Source: Bordetella parapertussis (GTDB lineage: Bacteria; Pseudomonadota; Gammaproteobacteria; Burkholderiales; Burkholderiaceae_B). From it: a stretch of 12,578 nt of DNA. The DNA is taken from the NCBI GenBank assembly GCA_945882005.1, contig CAMCWG010000058.1, forward strand, positions 1-12,578, in the 5' to 3' direction. Positions 1 through 11,704 of the stretch are shown here, piece after piece. Below the pieces are notes generated by a model. The model saw only the letters and a program-made list of their open reading frames with translations, was not told the origin of the DNA and did not search any database. Each line of letters opens with the position of its first letter. Position 1 is the stretch's first letter. The position numbers and the translations under genes are program-made.

Positions 1-846
1 ACCCCTTCGGTCAGTGAAGCGCGAAAGTCAGTGTTTTGGTCGCTGCTATTCATTCTCTTGCTCTACATGACCGCACCCGCTTTGGCTATCTTGATTAAGT
101 TTGAAATCTATTCTGACTTGGTAGGTATCCCTTTTGCGCAGCTCCCAGCTTGGGTGAATGCGTGGTCTGCCGTCGATCGCTCTTTAATCAGCATCGTAGA
201 CTTGAACCAAGATGGGATTGTGCAGCTTGCAGAGGTGCAGCTAGGTGCCGATGTGGTTGTGCTTGCGGCCCCAGAGATTGGCGGTTTGCCTTACGTGATC
301 TCGGGGCTTGTCGCGGCCGGTGCCTTAGCCGCTGCACTTTCTACCGCAGATGGTTTGTTATTGACCTTATCCAATGCGTTATCGCATGACACGTTGTTTA
401 GAGTGGTCTCTCCCAGAATGGGGGCAGGACGACAAGTGATTCTGTCGAAAATGCTTTTACTGATTGTTGCTTTTGCTGCGGCGTGGGCTGCTACCCGCAC
501 GCCTGCCGATATTTTGTTTTTGGTGGGCGCAGCGTTTTCGTTCGCTGCGGCGTCTTTCTTCCCGGTGTTGGTCATGGGTGTGTTTTGGAAGCGTGCCAAC
601 AAATATGGTGCTGCGGCCGGAATGTTGTCTGGGCTCGGTGTCACAATCTATTACATGGTGCAAGCGCAGCCTTGGCTCAGAGAACTCGTGCTGGGTATTC
701 CAACCGGAGTGCCGGTGGACTTGTGGTGGCACATTCAACCGATTGCTGCAGGCGTTTTTGGTGCTCCTGTGGCATTCGTAGCGATCGTAATGGTGTCTTG
801 GGTGACGCCTGCGCCACTTGCGGTCACCCAGCAAATGGTGGAATAC

Positions 847-864
<18 letters not shown>
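1..864 (+). CDS. Sodium:solute symporter, C-terminal part (5' end outside window)
   Basis: This is a secondary transporter of the inner membrane in the sodium:solute symporter (SSS) family. It most resembles the cation/acetate-symporter-like VC_2705 subgroup. The frame is open from base 1 (TPSVSEARKS, then VFWSLLF), so the GTG at 31 is probably internal and the true start lies upstream. About 287 codons are present. Visible features are hydrophobic segments throughout, LSTADGLLL (about 337-363), which matches the SSS segment carrying sodium-site Ser/Thr residues, and GVFWKRANKYGAAAG, typical of the later SSS helices. A hydrophilic loop holds an EF-hand-like stretch, DLNQDGIVQLAE (199-234). 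The substrate cannot be read from sequence; acetate or another small carboxylate is a family-based guess. The stop (862-864) lies inside the 3' end of the convergent Smr gene. Confidence 0.88.
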
Positions 865-2472
<1,608 letters not shown>

Positions 2473-2486
2473 AGATTGACCTGCAA

Positions 2487-2494
2487 ATTATAAT
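2487..2494. promoter_or_regulatory. Symmetric -10 element shared by trxB and ftsK
   Basis: The 8-bp palindrome ATTATAAT gives a perfect TATAAT on the plus strand (2489-2494) and another on the minus strand (2487-2492). Divergent transcription from such symmetric -10 elements is known in bacteria. For trxB it predicts a transcript start near 2480, leaving room for the ribosome-binding site. For ftsK it predicts a start near 2501, next to the second in-frame ATG at 2502. I find no good -35 box or extended -10 TG at normal spacing for either direction, so the call rests on the -10 matches and on position. Confidence 0.45.
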
Positions 2495-4877
2495 GTTCTC
2501 CATGCCTCGACTTTCTCCCGCCACGACGCGACCTTCGCGCACGACCCGAAACACCCGAAATGGGCCTTCAGCGTTGCAAACGCGCCTCTTATCCATCGCA
2601 CGGGAAGCGCGCTGGATATTGTTTGCTGCGTTGGCTGCCTGGCTGGCCCTAGTGCTGGCCACTTGGAATGCCGCTGACCCAGCCTGGTCGCACTCCGTTG
2701 GGCGAGATGCCGAGCAGCTCCACAACCGTGGTGGGGTGATAGGCGCCTATTTGGCAGACATCTTGCTTTACCTGTTTGGGTTTTCTGCCTGGTGGTGGGT
2801 CATTTTGTTGGTGCATCGTGTCCGTGCCGGCTATTTGCGTCTCGCGGCGCAGCTTCGTACGCGCGGTGAACCCGAGACCCTTGCGCGCGTTCGCTGGGAA
2901 CAGGGCATAGGTTTTTTTGTCGCTTTACTCGGTTCCGTAGGACTTGAAGCCTATCGTTTAAGCTCCTTGGGTCTGCAACTGCCAGGTCGGATGGATTACA
3001 ACAGCGGCGCCGGTGGTGTGATCGGTCACGTTTGGTCGGGTTTTCTGGCGCAAGGTGTCGGTTTTGCAGGCAGCACAATCATCTTGATTGCCATGATCGT
3101 CATTGGCTCAAGTTTGTTTTTTGGATTTTCATGGGTGGCTGTTGCTGAAAAAGTCGGGACCGGGCTCGAGTGGGTATTACTTAAATTCAGCACCATTCGT
3201 AGCGCGCGCCAAGATCGCCGTGCTGGGCAAGTGGCACAGGCAGTGCGCCACGAACAAGTCGAGGCCAAGCACGAAAAAATTGTGCATGAGCAACCAATCC
3301 GCATTGAGCCCGCAATCGTTGAGGTGCAAAAGTCCGAGCGTTTACAGAAAGAAAAGCAGCAGACTTTATTTGTTGAGCCCGTTGAGCCCGGTGACTTGCC
3401 CGCTTTAAGTTTGCTGGATCAGCCAGAGCCCGCTTTCGAGACGGTCTCCGCAGAAACAATCGAATTTACGTCTCGCTTAATCGAGAAGAAACTTGCTGAC
3501 TTCGGTGTTGAGGTGCAAGTTGTTGCGGCACAAGCAGGTCCTGTCATTACCCGTTACGAAATTGAGCCGGCAACGGGCGTCAAGGGCAGTCAGATTGTTA
3601 ACTTGGCTAAAGACCTTGCACGTGCGCTGAGTTTGGTTAGCATTCGTGTGGTCGAGACGATTCCTGGCAAGAACTTGATGGGTTTTGAATTACCCAACCC
3701 ACGGCGTCAGATGGTTAAGCTCTCTGAGATTCTGGGCTCGCAGGTCTATCACTCCAGTAGTTCTGTTGTCACGATGGCTCTGGGTAAAGATATAGCAGGT
3801 CATGCAGTGGTCGCCGATCTGGCTAAGATGCCGCACTTGCTGGTGGCAGGTACAACGGGATCCGGAAAGTCTGTTGGTATCAATGCAATGATTCTGTCGC
3901 TCTTGTATAAAGCTGACGCGAGCCAGACGCGCTTGATTCTGATTGATCCAAAGATGCTCGAGATGAGTGTCTATGAGGGCATTCCTCATTTGCTGGCTCC
4001 GGTTGTGACCGATATGCGTCAAGCGGCAAACGCGCTGAACTGGTGTGTCGGTGAGATGGAAAAACGTTATCGCCTCATGAGTAAGTTAGGCGTACGTAAC
4101 TTGACCGGGTATAACAATAAAATTCGCGAGGCAATCAAACGCGAAGAGCCGATCCCGAACCCCTTCTCGCTCACACCAGACTCACCTGAGCCATTAAAAG
4201 AATTACCTACGATTGTTGTCGTGATCGACGAGCTGGCCGACCTGATGATGGTGGTTGGTAAGAAGATTGAAGAGTTGATCGCGCGTCTCGCGCAGAAGGC
4301 GCGAGCAGCGGGTATACATTTGATCTTGGCGACTCAGCGCCCGAGCGTTGATGTCATCACAGGACTGATCAAAGCAAACATCCCGACACGTATCGCTTTC
4401 CAGGTATCTTCCAAAATTGATTCCCGTACAATTCTTGACCAGATGGGGGCCGAGGCCTTGCTTGGTCAGGGCGATATGCTTTACATGCCACCGGGTACCG
4501 GCTTGCCTGTGCGTGTGCACGGCGCGTTTGTCTCCGACGAGGAAGTCCACCGGGTCGTTGAATCGCTTAAGGCGCAAGGTGAGCCGGATTATATTGATGG
4601 CTTGTTAGAGGGTGGCGTAGAGGGCGAAACCGGTGATGGCGTCAGTAGCGTCACGGGCTTTGCAAACGTCGAAGCCGATCCTATGTACGATCAGGCAGTT
4701 GAGATTGTTCTGAAAAATCGTCGTGCCTCGATTTCTCTAGTGCAGAGACATTTGCGTATAGGCTACAACCGTGCGGCCCGTTTGCTCGAGCAGATGGAAA
4801 ACTCGGGACTCGTGTCGGCCATGCAATCAAATGGCAATCGTGAAATTCTCGCGCCCAACACGGTGCACGAAGAATGA
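2493..4877 (+). CDS. ftsK: DNA translocase FtsK
   Basis: FtsK is an inner-membrane, septum-located hexameric ATPase. It pumps DNA during division and activates chromosome-dimer resolution at dif. From the first ATG it is 794 aa. The N-terminus has about four membrane helices (roughly residues 39-59, 84-108, 138-157 and 189-214). A charged linker follows (about 230-320), far shorter than the linker of the 1,329-residue E. coli protein. The motor domain shows Walker A GTTGSGKS (453-460) and Walker [11 protein letters not shown] (ending at about 583). The C-terminal gamma winged helix (about 729-790, [19 protein letters not shown]) reads polar DNA sequences. The start is uncertain: neither the ATG at 2493 nor the one at 2502 has a Shine-Dalgarno, and the proposed -10 covers the first. 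The stop overlaps lolA by ATGA. Confidence 0.96.
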   Translation: MFSMPRLSPATTRPSRTTRNTRNGPSALQTRLLSIAREARWILFAALAAWLALVLATWNAADPAWSHSVGRDAEQLHNRGGVIGAYLADILLYLFGFSAWWWVILLVHRVRAGYLRLAAQLRTRGEPETLARVRWEQGIGFFVALLGSVGLEAYRLSSLGLQLPGRMDYNSGAGGVIGHVWSGFLAQGVGFAGSTIILIAMIVIGSSLFFGFSWVAVAEKVGTGLEWVLLKFSTIRSARQDRRAGQVAQAVRHEQVEAKHEKIVHEQPIRIEPAIVEVQKSERLQKEKQQTLFVEPVEPGDLPALSLLDQPEPAFETVSAETIEFTSRLIEKKLADFGVEVQVVAAQAGPVITRYEIEPATGVKGSQIVNLAKDLARALSLVSIRVVETIPGKNLMGFELPNPRRQMVKLSEILGSQVYHSSSSVVTMALGKDIAGHAVVADLAKMPHLLVAGTTGSGKSVGINAMILSLLYKADASQTRLILIDPKMLEMSVYEGIPHLLAPVVTDMRQAANALNWCVGEMEKRYRLMSKLGVRNLTGYNNKIREAIKREEPIPNPFSLTPDSPEPLKELPTIVVVIDELADLMMVVGKKIEELIARLAQKARAAGIHLILATQRPSVDVITGLIKANIPTRIAFQVSSKIDSRTILDQMGAEALLGQGDMLYMPPGTGLPVRVHGAFVSDEEVHRVVESLKAQGEPDYIDGLLEGGVEGETGDGVSSVTGFANVEADPMYDQAVEIVLKNRRASISLVQRHLRIGYNRAARLLEQMENSGLVSAMQSNGNREILAPNTVHEE

Positions 4878-5530
4878 TGAACCACCACCGCGTTCTACGA
4901 TTGGCGCGATCCTTGTATTCGATTTTTTTCGCGTTAGGTTTGTGTTTTGCATCTCAGACGCTCTACGCACAGTCGGCTCCAGATCAATTACGCAGTTTTG
5001 TGCAAGCGGTTCAGTCGGCAACGGGTAATTTTTCGCAATTCACCGTGGGCCCCCAAGGACAAACAAAGCCCGCACAAACGGGGCGCTTTTCTTTTCGTCG
5101 GCCTGGGCAATTTAATTGGGAAGTTCTCAAGCCCTATGCACAGCAGATCGTTTCTGATGGGCAGCAGATTTATCAATATGACCCTGATCTGAACCAAGTT
5201 ACCGTGCGTCAAGTGGATCAAGCGATTGGTGCTTCTCCCGCAGCTATTTTGTTTGGTTCAGGTGCGCTCGATCAGGCTTTTAATGTCTCGGTCCGACCAG
5301 ATAAAGATGGCCTGGCTTGGTTGAGAGCGCTTCCTCGCACGGGTGACGCCGGCTTCGTGCATGTGGATATTGGTTTTCAGGACGGACTCCCCGCGCACAT
5401 CATTCTGCTTGATGCTTTTGGTCAGACGACGCACGTCAAGCTTTCGGGCTTAGCGCGTAATCCTGGTTTGGCAGCAGAAGCGTTCAAGTTCGTGCCGCCG
5501 CAAGGCGCTGACGTCGTGCGGATGCAATGA
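4874..5530 (+). CDS. lolA: Outer-membrane lipoprotein carrier protein LolA
   Basis: LolA is the periplasmic chaperone that takes lipoproteins from the LolCDE complex and hands them to LolB at the outer membrane. The protein is 218 aa. It begins with a signal peptide (Arg near the N-terminus, hydrophobic core [11 protein letters not shown], probable cleavage after LYA at residue 32). The mature part has the family pattern [14 protein letters not shown] (70-83), containing the conserved Arg-Pro and Trp positions of the half-barrel, and ends with [12 protein letters not shown]. The ATG at 4874 overlaps the ftsK stop (ATGA), and a second ATG follows at once at 4877; either could be used. The stop overlaps the rarA start in the same way. 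Order and spacing match the conserved ftsK-lolA-rarA arrangement. Confidence 0.94.
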   Translation: MMNHHRVLRLARSLYSIFFALGLCFASQTLYAQSAPDQLRSFVQAVQSATGNFSQFTVGPQGQTKPAQTGRFSFRRPGQFNWEVLKPYAQQIVSDGQQIYQYDPDLNQVTVRQVDQAIGASPAAILFGSGALDQAFNVSVRPDKDGLAWLRALPRTGDAGFVHVDIGFQDGLPAHIILLDAFGQTTHVKLSGLARNPGLAAEAFKFVPPQGADVVRMQ

Positions 5531-6843
5531 CAGACTTATTTAAGTCTAAACCCATTCCCCCGCTTGCTGAGGCACTGCGTCCGAGCACCTTAGACGAGGT
5601 GGTCGGTCAGAGCCATTTGTTAGGACCTGGCAAACCATTGCGCGTTGCGTTCGAGTCGGGTCGTCCGCACTCCATGATTTTATGGGGGCCACCTGGTGTC
5701 GGTAAGACCACGCTCGCCCGCTTGACCGCGCAGGCTTTTGATTGTGCCTTTATCGCAATTTCTGCAGTGTTTGCAGGGGTAAAAGATATCCGTGCGGCGA
5801 TGGATGAAGCGCAAATGACGCTGGAGCAGTATCAGCGACGTACGCTTTTGTTTGTGGATGAAATTCATCGGTTCAATAAGGCGCAACAGGATGCCCTATT
5901 GCCCTTTGTTGAGTCTGGGCTTGTCACGTTTATCGGCGCGACGACTGAAAACCCTTCCTTTGAAGTGAATGCGGCCCTGTTGTCGCGCGCGCAGGTCTAT
6001 GTGTTGCAGTCACTCAATGAAAGCGAATTACGCGAACTCTTGGTGCGCGCACAGCGGACCGTTTTGCAGGACCTTCAGTTTGAGGATCCCGCGCTAGACA
6101 CGTTGATTGGTTATGCCGACGGCGATGCACGTCGGTTTCTAAGTTTGTTAGAGCAGGCAAGTGTTGCAGCCCAGAACGCGGGGCAGGCTAAGGTGGATAG
6201 CGCTTTAGTTGAGAATGCTCTGAGCATGAACGCGCGGCGCTTCGACAAAGGGGGCGATAATTTTTACGATCAGATATCGGCCCTGCACAAGTCTGTGCGC
6301 GGGTCGAGTCCTGATGCAGCGCTTTACTGGCTCACACGTATGCTGGATGGCGGAGCTGACCCAAAGTATTTGTCTCGGCGGATCGTACGCATGGCTTGGG
6401 AAGATATTGGTCTGGCGGACCCTCGGGCGATGCAAATCGCGAACGATGCTGCGTTGACCTACGAAAGACTCGGCTCGCCCGAAGGGGAGCTTGCTTTGGC
6501 CCAGGCTGTGCTCTATCTTGCTGTCGCGCCCAAAAGTAATGCGGGTTATATGGCGTATAACCAAGCGGTGGCTTACATTACGAGTGACAGTTCGCGAACG
6601 GTGCCGATTCATTTGCGCAATGGACCGACCAAGCTGATGAAAGAGCTTGGTCATGGGCGCGCCTATCGGTATGCGCATGATGAGCCCGAAGCGTATGCGG
6701 CTGGGGAGTCCTATCTCCCAGACGGCATGCGTGAGCCTGGATGGTATGCCCCGACGCCGCGTGGGCTTGAAGGGAAAATTTCTGAAAAGCTCGCGCATTT
6801 GCGTGAGCTTGATGCGCAAGCGCGCAAAAAAGTAAAGGACTGA
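5527..6843 (+). CDS. rarA: Replication-associated recombination protein A (RarA/MgsA), AAA+ ATPase
   Basis: RarA is a cytoplasmic AAA+ ATPase of the RarA/Mgs1/WRNIP1 family, related to clamp-loader subunits. It acts at stalled or damaged replication forks. The length, 438 aa, is normal. Visible motifs are Walker A GPPGVGKT (54-61), Walker B LLFVDEIH (107-114), sensor 1 GATTENPS (137-144), a candidate arginine finger in LLSRAQVY (R154) and sensor 2 GDARRFL (199-205). The C-terminal half (about 239-430) carries the family-specific tetramerisation region with [20 protein letters not shown] and [19 protein letters not shown]. The ATG at 5527 overlaps the lolA stop by 4 nt, so translation is probably coupled. 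The stop lies 4 nt before cioA. Confidence 0.96.
   Translation: MTDLFKSKPIPPLAEALRPSTLDEVVGQSHLLGPGKPLRVAFESGRPHSMILWGPPGVGKTTLARLTAQAFDCAFIAISAVFAGVKDIRAAMDEAQMTLEQYQRRTLLFVDEIHRFNKAQQDALLPFVESGLVTFIGATTENPSFEVNAALLSRAQVYVLQSLNESELRELLVRAQRTVLQDLQFEDPALDTLIGYADGDARRFLSLLEQASVAAQNAGQAKVDSALVENALSMNARRFDKGGDNFYDQISALHKSVRGSSPDAALYWLTRMLDGGADPKYLSRRIVRMAWEDIGLADPRAMQIANDAALTYERLGSPEGELALAQAVLYLAVAPKSNAGYMAYNQAVAYITSDSSRTVPIHLRNGPTKLMKELGHGRAYRYAHDEPEAYAAGESYLPDGMREPGWYAPTPRGLEGKISEKLAHLRELDAQARKKVKD
6834..6839 (+). promoter_or_regulatory. Ribosome-binding site of cioA
   Basis: AAAGGA lies inside the last codons of rarA, 8 nt before the ATG at 6848. It supports that start over the out-of-frame ATG at 6843. 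Confidence 0.5.
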
Positions 6844-6847
6844 TGCA

Positions 6848-8275
6848 ATGGAATGGTTGGATGCCCTGACGCTGGCCCGAATTCAGTTTGCGTTCACGGT
6901 CAGTTTTCATATTATTTTCCCCTCGTTTTCGATTGGGTTAGCAAGCTATCTTGCTGTGCTCAATGGCTTGCACCTCATCACTGGGCGGCCCGTCTACCTC
7001 ACACTTTTTAATTATTGGAAAAAGATATTTGCCATCGCGTTTGGGATGGGTGTTGTCTCTGGCATTGTAATGAGCTACGAGTTCGGTACAAACTGGAGCG
7101 TATTTGCTGACAAGACCGGCCCCGTCCTCGGGCCGCTGATGGGGTATGAGGTGATGTCGGCATTCTTCCTTGAGGCAGGATTCCTTGGGGTGATGTTGTT
7201 CGGACGTGAGCGTGTCGGACCGAAGTTGCATTGCTTTGCCACGGCGATGGTGGCGCTCGGCACCTTTATGTCTGCTTTTTGGATCTTGTCGGTCAATAGC
7301 TGGATGCAAACACCAGCGGGCTATGCGATCAATGACGTCGGTCAATTTGTTGTGGCGGACTGGTGGGCGGTTATTTTTAATCCGTCCTTTCCGTATCGCC
7401 TGGTGCATATGTTACTGGCCTCATACCTGACCACCGCTTTTGTGGTCGGTGGTGTTGCGGCCTATCATTTGTTGCGCAATAGGAATGAATGTGTGAAAGG
7501 CTCGGCGACAGCAGTGATGTTTTCGATGGCTTTATGGATGGCTGCCATTGTGGCTCCAATTCAAATCGCAGCAGGTGATGCGCATGGGCTCAATACGCTG
7601 GAGCATCAGCCACGCAAAATTGCAGCAATGGAAGGTCACTACGAAACCGTCAAAGGTGCGCCTTTGATTTTGTTTGGCATACCCAATGCGAAAGAGAAGC
7701 GTATGGATTACGTGGTGGAGATTCCATACTTGGGCAGTTTGATTTTGACGCACACACTTGACGGCGAGATCAAGGGGATGAACACCTGGCCCGTCGATGA
7801 GCAGCCTCCAATGGGTATTGTGTTCTACGCGTTCCGGGTCATGGTAGGGATTGGCTCGCTAATGTGTCTGCTTGGCCTTTGGAGCTTGTGGTTACGTTAC
7901 AAAGGCCGGCTGTATGACACGCCGCTGATGCATCGCGCTGCTCTGTGGATGGGGCCATCAGGTTTTGTGGCTGTCTTGGCGGGCTGGACTGTCACCGAAG
8001 TTGGGCGCCAACCGTATACGGTCTATAACTTGTTACGGACAGCTGACTCGGCGTCGCCGATTGATGCGACAGCGATTGCGTTTTCTTTGCTGGCGTTTGT
8101 GGTGGTTTACTTCTCATTATTTGGGGCAGGGGTTTATTACATCTTTAGGCAGATGTCGCATCCGCCGTCTGCGTCAGATCCTGGTTTGTCTGTGCAGGAG
8201 CCCATGCGTGCAGCCGGTCTGGCCGGTGCGCGAACAGGCGTTGCTGCCCAGCCCGATGCTGGAGGCCAAGTATGA
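6848..8275 (+). CDS. cioA: Cytochrome bd-type quinol oxidase subunit I, cyanide-insensitive (CioA) type
   Basis: This inner-membrane subunit binds the haems and oxidises quinol while reducing oxygen to water. The protein is 475 aa. By alignment from memory with E. coli CydA, the ligands are H21 (haem b595), H187 and M332 (haem b558), with R330 in FRVMVGI. E101 and E109 (GYEVMSAFFLE) match the proton-path/haem glutamates, and K257 and E262 (KIAAMEGHY) the Q-loop quinol residues. GDAHGLNTLEHQP and GWTVTEVGRQPYTVYNLLRTADS are also present. The Q-loop is short: it lacks the C-terminal Q-loop extension of E. coli CydA (522 aa), as is usual for CIO-type enzymes, hence CioA rather than CydA. Residues after about 438 form an Ala/Pro/Gly-rich tail. 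Cyanide resistance itself cannot be read from sequence. Confidence 0.94.
   Translation: MEWLDALTLARIQFAFTVSFHIIFPSFSIGLASYLAVLNGLHLITGRPVYLTLFNYWKKIFAIAFGMGVVSGIVMSYEFGTNWSVFADKTGPVLGPLMGYEVMSAFFLEAGFLGVMLFGRERVGPKLHCFATAMVALGTFMSAFWILSVNSWMQTPAGYAINDVGQFVVADWWAVIFNPSFPYRLVHMLLASYLTTAFVVGGVAAYHLLRNRNECVKGSATAVMFSMALWMAAIVAPIQIAAGDAHGLNTLEHQPRKIAAMEGHYETVKGAPLILFGIPNAKEKRMDYVVEIPYLGSLILTHTLDGEIKGMNTWPVDEQPPMGIVFYAFRVMVGIGSLMCLLGLWSLWLRYKGRLYDTPLMHRAALWMGPSGFVAVLAGWTVTEVGRQPYTVYNLLRTADSASPIDATAIAFSLLAFVVVYFSLFGAGVYYIFRQMSHPPSASDPGLSVQEPMRAAGLAGARTGVAAQPDAGGQV
8261..8265 (+). promoter_or_regulatory. Ribosome-binding site of cioB
   Basis: A perfect GGAGG lies in the last codons of cioA, 6 nt before the cioB ATG. 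It is the strongest Shine-Dalgarno seen in the rightward cluster and should ensure efficient subunit II synthesis. Confidence 0.65.
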
Positions 8276-9276
8276 CAATCGATCTTCCTCTTATTTGGGC
8301 AGGCCTCATTGCCTTTGCGGTGTTGGCGTATATCGTTCTAGATGGCTTTGACCTTGGGATAGGCATCTTGTTTCCATGGGGCCGCACGGAAGAGCATCGC
8401 GATCAGATGATGAACACAGTGGCACCCGTTTGGGATGGCAACGAAACCTGGTTGGTACTGGGCGGAGGCGGGTTGTTTGCAGTCTTCCCCTTGGCCTATG
8501 CAGTGATCATGCCAGCACTTTATGCCCCCATCATTATCATGTTGCTCGCGCTCGTGTTTCGCGGCGTTGCCTTTGAGTTCAGATGGAAGAGCCACGCTCG
8601 CAAGTACCTGTGGGATTGGGCTTTTGCAGGCGGTTCGACTGTCGCAACCTTCGCGCAAGGTGTCGCACTGGGTGCGTTGGTTCAGGGCATCCCGGTCGCG
8701 AATCGTGCCTACGCCGGTGGTTGGTGGGATTGGTTGACGCCCTTCAGTTTACTGACTGGCTTTGCCTTGGTTGTTGGCTATGCGTTATTGGGTGCGACTT
8801 GGCTGATCTTGAAAACGGATGACGATGTTCAACGCCTTGCCAGGAAAGCTGCCTTTGGTCTGGCCCTGGCGTTACTAGGTCTAATCGGACTGGTGAGCTT
8901 GTTGACCCCTTTCTTGAATGCACATTTCATGCAAAAGTGGTTTGCTTGGCCTGCAATGGCCTTCGTTGCTCCCGTGCCACTTTTGGTTTTAGTGTGTGCG
9001 TATGCGTTGTTCAAAGGGTTGGCGGAGAAGTCGAACTTAATGCCCTTCTTGGCAGCACAAGGCTTGTTTGCGTTGTCATATGTCGGCCTCTTGATCAGCT
9101 TCTTCCCCTATATCGTGCCATCTTCGCTGACGCTTTGGCAGGCCGCAGCGCCGGACAACAGCTTGCGGTTTCTGCTGGTTGGTGCGGTCGTGCTGATCCC
9201 GATTATCTTGGCTTATACCGCCTATGCCTATTGGGTCTTTCGCGGCAAGGTTCAAGCAAAGCATCATTACCACTAG
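8272..9276 (+). CDS. cioB: Cytochrome bd-type quinol oxidase subunit II, CIO (CioB) type
   Basis: This is the second integral-membrane subunit of the bd-type oxidase; it pairs with CioA and stabilises its haems. The protein is 334 aa, within the CioB range and shorter than E. coli CydB (379 aa). Diagnostic motifs near the N-terminus are LDGFDLGIG (23-31) and WDGNETWLVLGG (54-65), followed by FRGVAFEFRWKS (96-107). The remainder is a series of hydrophobic helices ending in a short basic tail (RGKVQAKHHYH). The ATG overlaps the cioA stop as ATGA and has a strong GGAGG site, so the two subunits are translationally coupled. The stop is followed after 6 nt by a tiny membrane-protein gene. Confidence 0.95.
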   Translation: MTIDLPLIWAGLIAFAVLAYIVLDGFDLGIGILFPWGRTEEHRDQMMNTVAPVWDGNETWLVLGGGGLFAVFPLAYAVIMPALYAPIIIMLLALVFRGVAFEFRWKSHARKYLWDWAFAGGSTVATFAQGVALGALVQGIPVANRAYAGGWWDWLTPFSLLTGFALVVGYALLGATWLILKTDDDVQRLARKAAFGLALALLGLIGLVSLLTPFLNAHFMQKWFAWPAMAFVAPVPLLVLVCAYALFKGLAEKSNLMPFLAAQGLFALSYVGLLISFFPYIVPSSLTLWQAAAPDNSLRFLLVGAVVLIPIILAYTAYAYWVFRGKVQAKHHYH

Positions 9277-9282
9277 ATTCCC

Positions 9283-10744
<1,462 letters not shown>

Positions 10745-10754
10745 CGCCTAAATC

Positions 10755-11660
10755 ATGCGTGCAACGACCCTCTTGGTGTTGACGGTGCCCCCTCTCATGT
10801 GGGCGAGTAACGCTATCGTGGGTCGGATGGCTGCTGGCGCCATCCCACCACTCACCCTAAATTTTTTGAGATGGGTTGTCGCCCTGGTGGTCTTGCTGCC
10901 ATTTATTTTTGCGCAGCTCAAGGTGGATTGGTCAATCGGGCGACAGCACTGGAAGCTTTTTGCCGCAACGGGTTTCTTAAGTACGACCTGCTACAACGCG
11001 CTTCAGTATTTGGCGCTTATCACGTCCAGTCCGATTAACATTGCTTTGATTACCGCGGCTGGGCCAATTTTCACTTTGCTAGTTGGGCGTGCGTTTTTTG
11101 CGGCGCATATTGGTCGGGCTGCAGCGCTGGGTGCTGTGCTGTCGATCCTGGGCGTGGCCTGGGTTCTTGTGCGCGGTGAACTTCAAAACCTCACTCAGGT
11201 TGAGTTTGTAGCTGGCGATTTGTTTATGTTGTTTGCGATCGCCCTTTGGAGCGTCTACACCTGGCTATTGCGTGAACGCCCTAAGTCAATGTCCGGCTAT
11301 AGTGTGCTCGCCTTGCAAATGTTATGGGGTCTTGTGTTTGCCGTCCCTATGGTGTTGGCTGAAGTGGTATGGGGCGACTATCCTCCGGTTCAGTGGAATG
11401 GTCATACAGTGGGGATGGTGGTCTATGTAGCACTTGGCCCCGCACTACTAGCGTACATTTGTTGGCAGCGTGCCGTCGCGCTGACTGGATCTCAGTTGCC
11501 CATGTTCTTTTTGAACTTGACGCCAGTCTTTGCGGCGATTTTAGCTGTGCTGTTGTTGGGCGAGTTTCCGCAGGCCTATCATCTAGTCGGACTTGTTCTG
11601 ATTGTGTTGGGTATCGTTCTGTCAAATCGAACAGATCCGGTGGTAAGTGAAAAAAAATAA
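10755..11660 (+). CDS. DMT-superfamily transporter with two EamA domains
   Basis: This inner-membrane protein is a probable metabolite exporter of the drug/metabolite transporter superfamily. It has 301 aa and about ten hydrophobic helices in two homologous halves. The first half includes NFLRWVVALVVLLPF (36-50) and SSPINIALITAAGPIFTLLVG (91-111). The second includes ALGPALLAYICWQRAVALTG (226-245) and FFLNLTPVFAAILAVLLLGE (251-270). The internal repeat of the 'P.......P.......GE' type is the usual EamA sign. The substrate is not predictable. The start is 10 nt after serS with no Shine-Dalgarno, and the gene is likely read from the serS transcript. The stop is preceded by a run of A residues encoding the final lysines. 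No terminator hairpin follows. Confidence 0.9.
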   Translation: MRATTLLVLTVPPLMWASNAIVGRMAAGAIPPLTLNFLRWVVALVVLLPFIFAQLKVDWSIGRQHWKLFAATGFLSTTCYNALQYLALITSSPINIALITAAGPIFTLLVGRAFFAAHIGRAAALGAVLSILGVAWVLVRGELQNLTQVEFVAGDLFMLFAIALWSVYTWLLRERPKSMSGYSVLALQMLWGLVFAVPMVLAEVVWGDYPPVQWNGHTVGMVVYVALGPALLAYICWQRAVALTGSQLPMFFLNLTPVFAAILAVLLLGEFPQAYHLVGLVLIVLGIVLSNRTDPVVSEKK

Positions 11661-11704
11661 CGTCCGTCGTTGACATGAATGTGTTTGAATAAGGTAAATG
11701 AGAA

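Noticed and set aside
6205..6819. Open minus-strand frame of about 204 codons opposite rarA
   Set aside because: It mirrors rarA, is very rich in Arg, His and Pro without domain motifs, and has no start context. It is a shadow of the coding strand.
11670..11699. TTGACA at 11670-11675 as -35 of a promoter for the exported protein
   Set aside because: The only box at a usable distance (GTAAAT, 18-nt spacer) matches TATAAT at 3 of 6 positions and would put the transcript start at the ATG. Not strong enough to annotate.
11661..11704. Terminator between the transporter and the exported protein
   Set aside because: No inverted repeat with a T-run is visible in these 44 nt. The A-run at 11650-11657 is coding (lysines).
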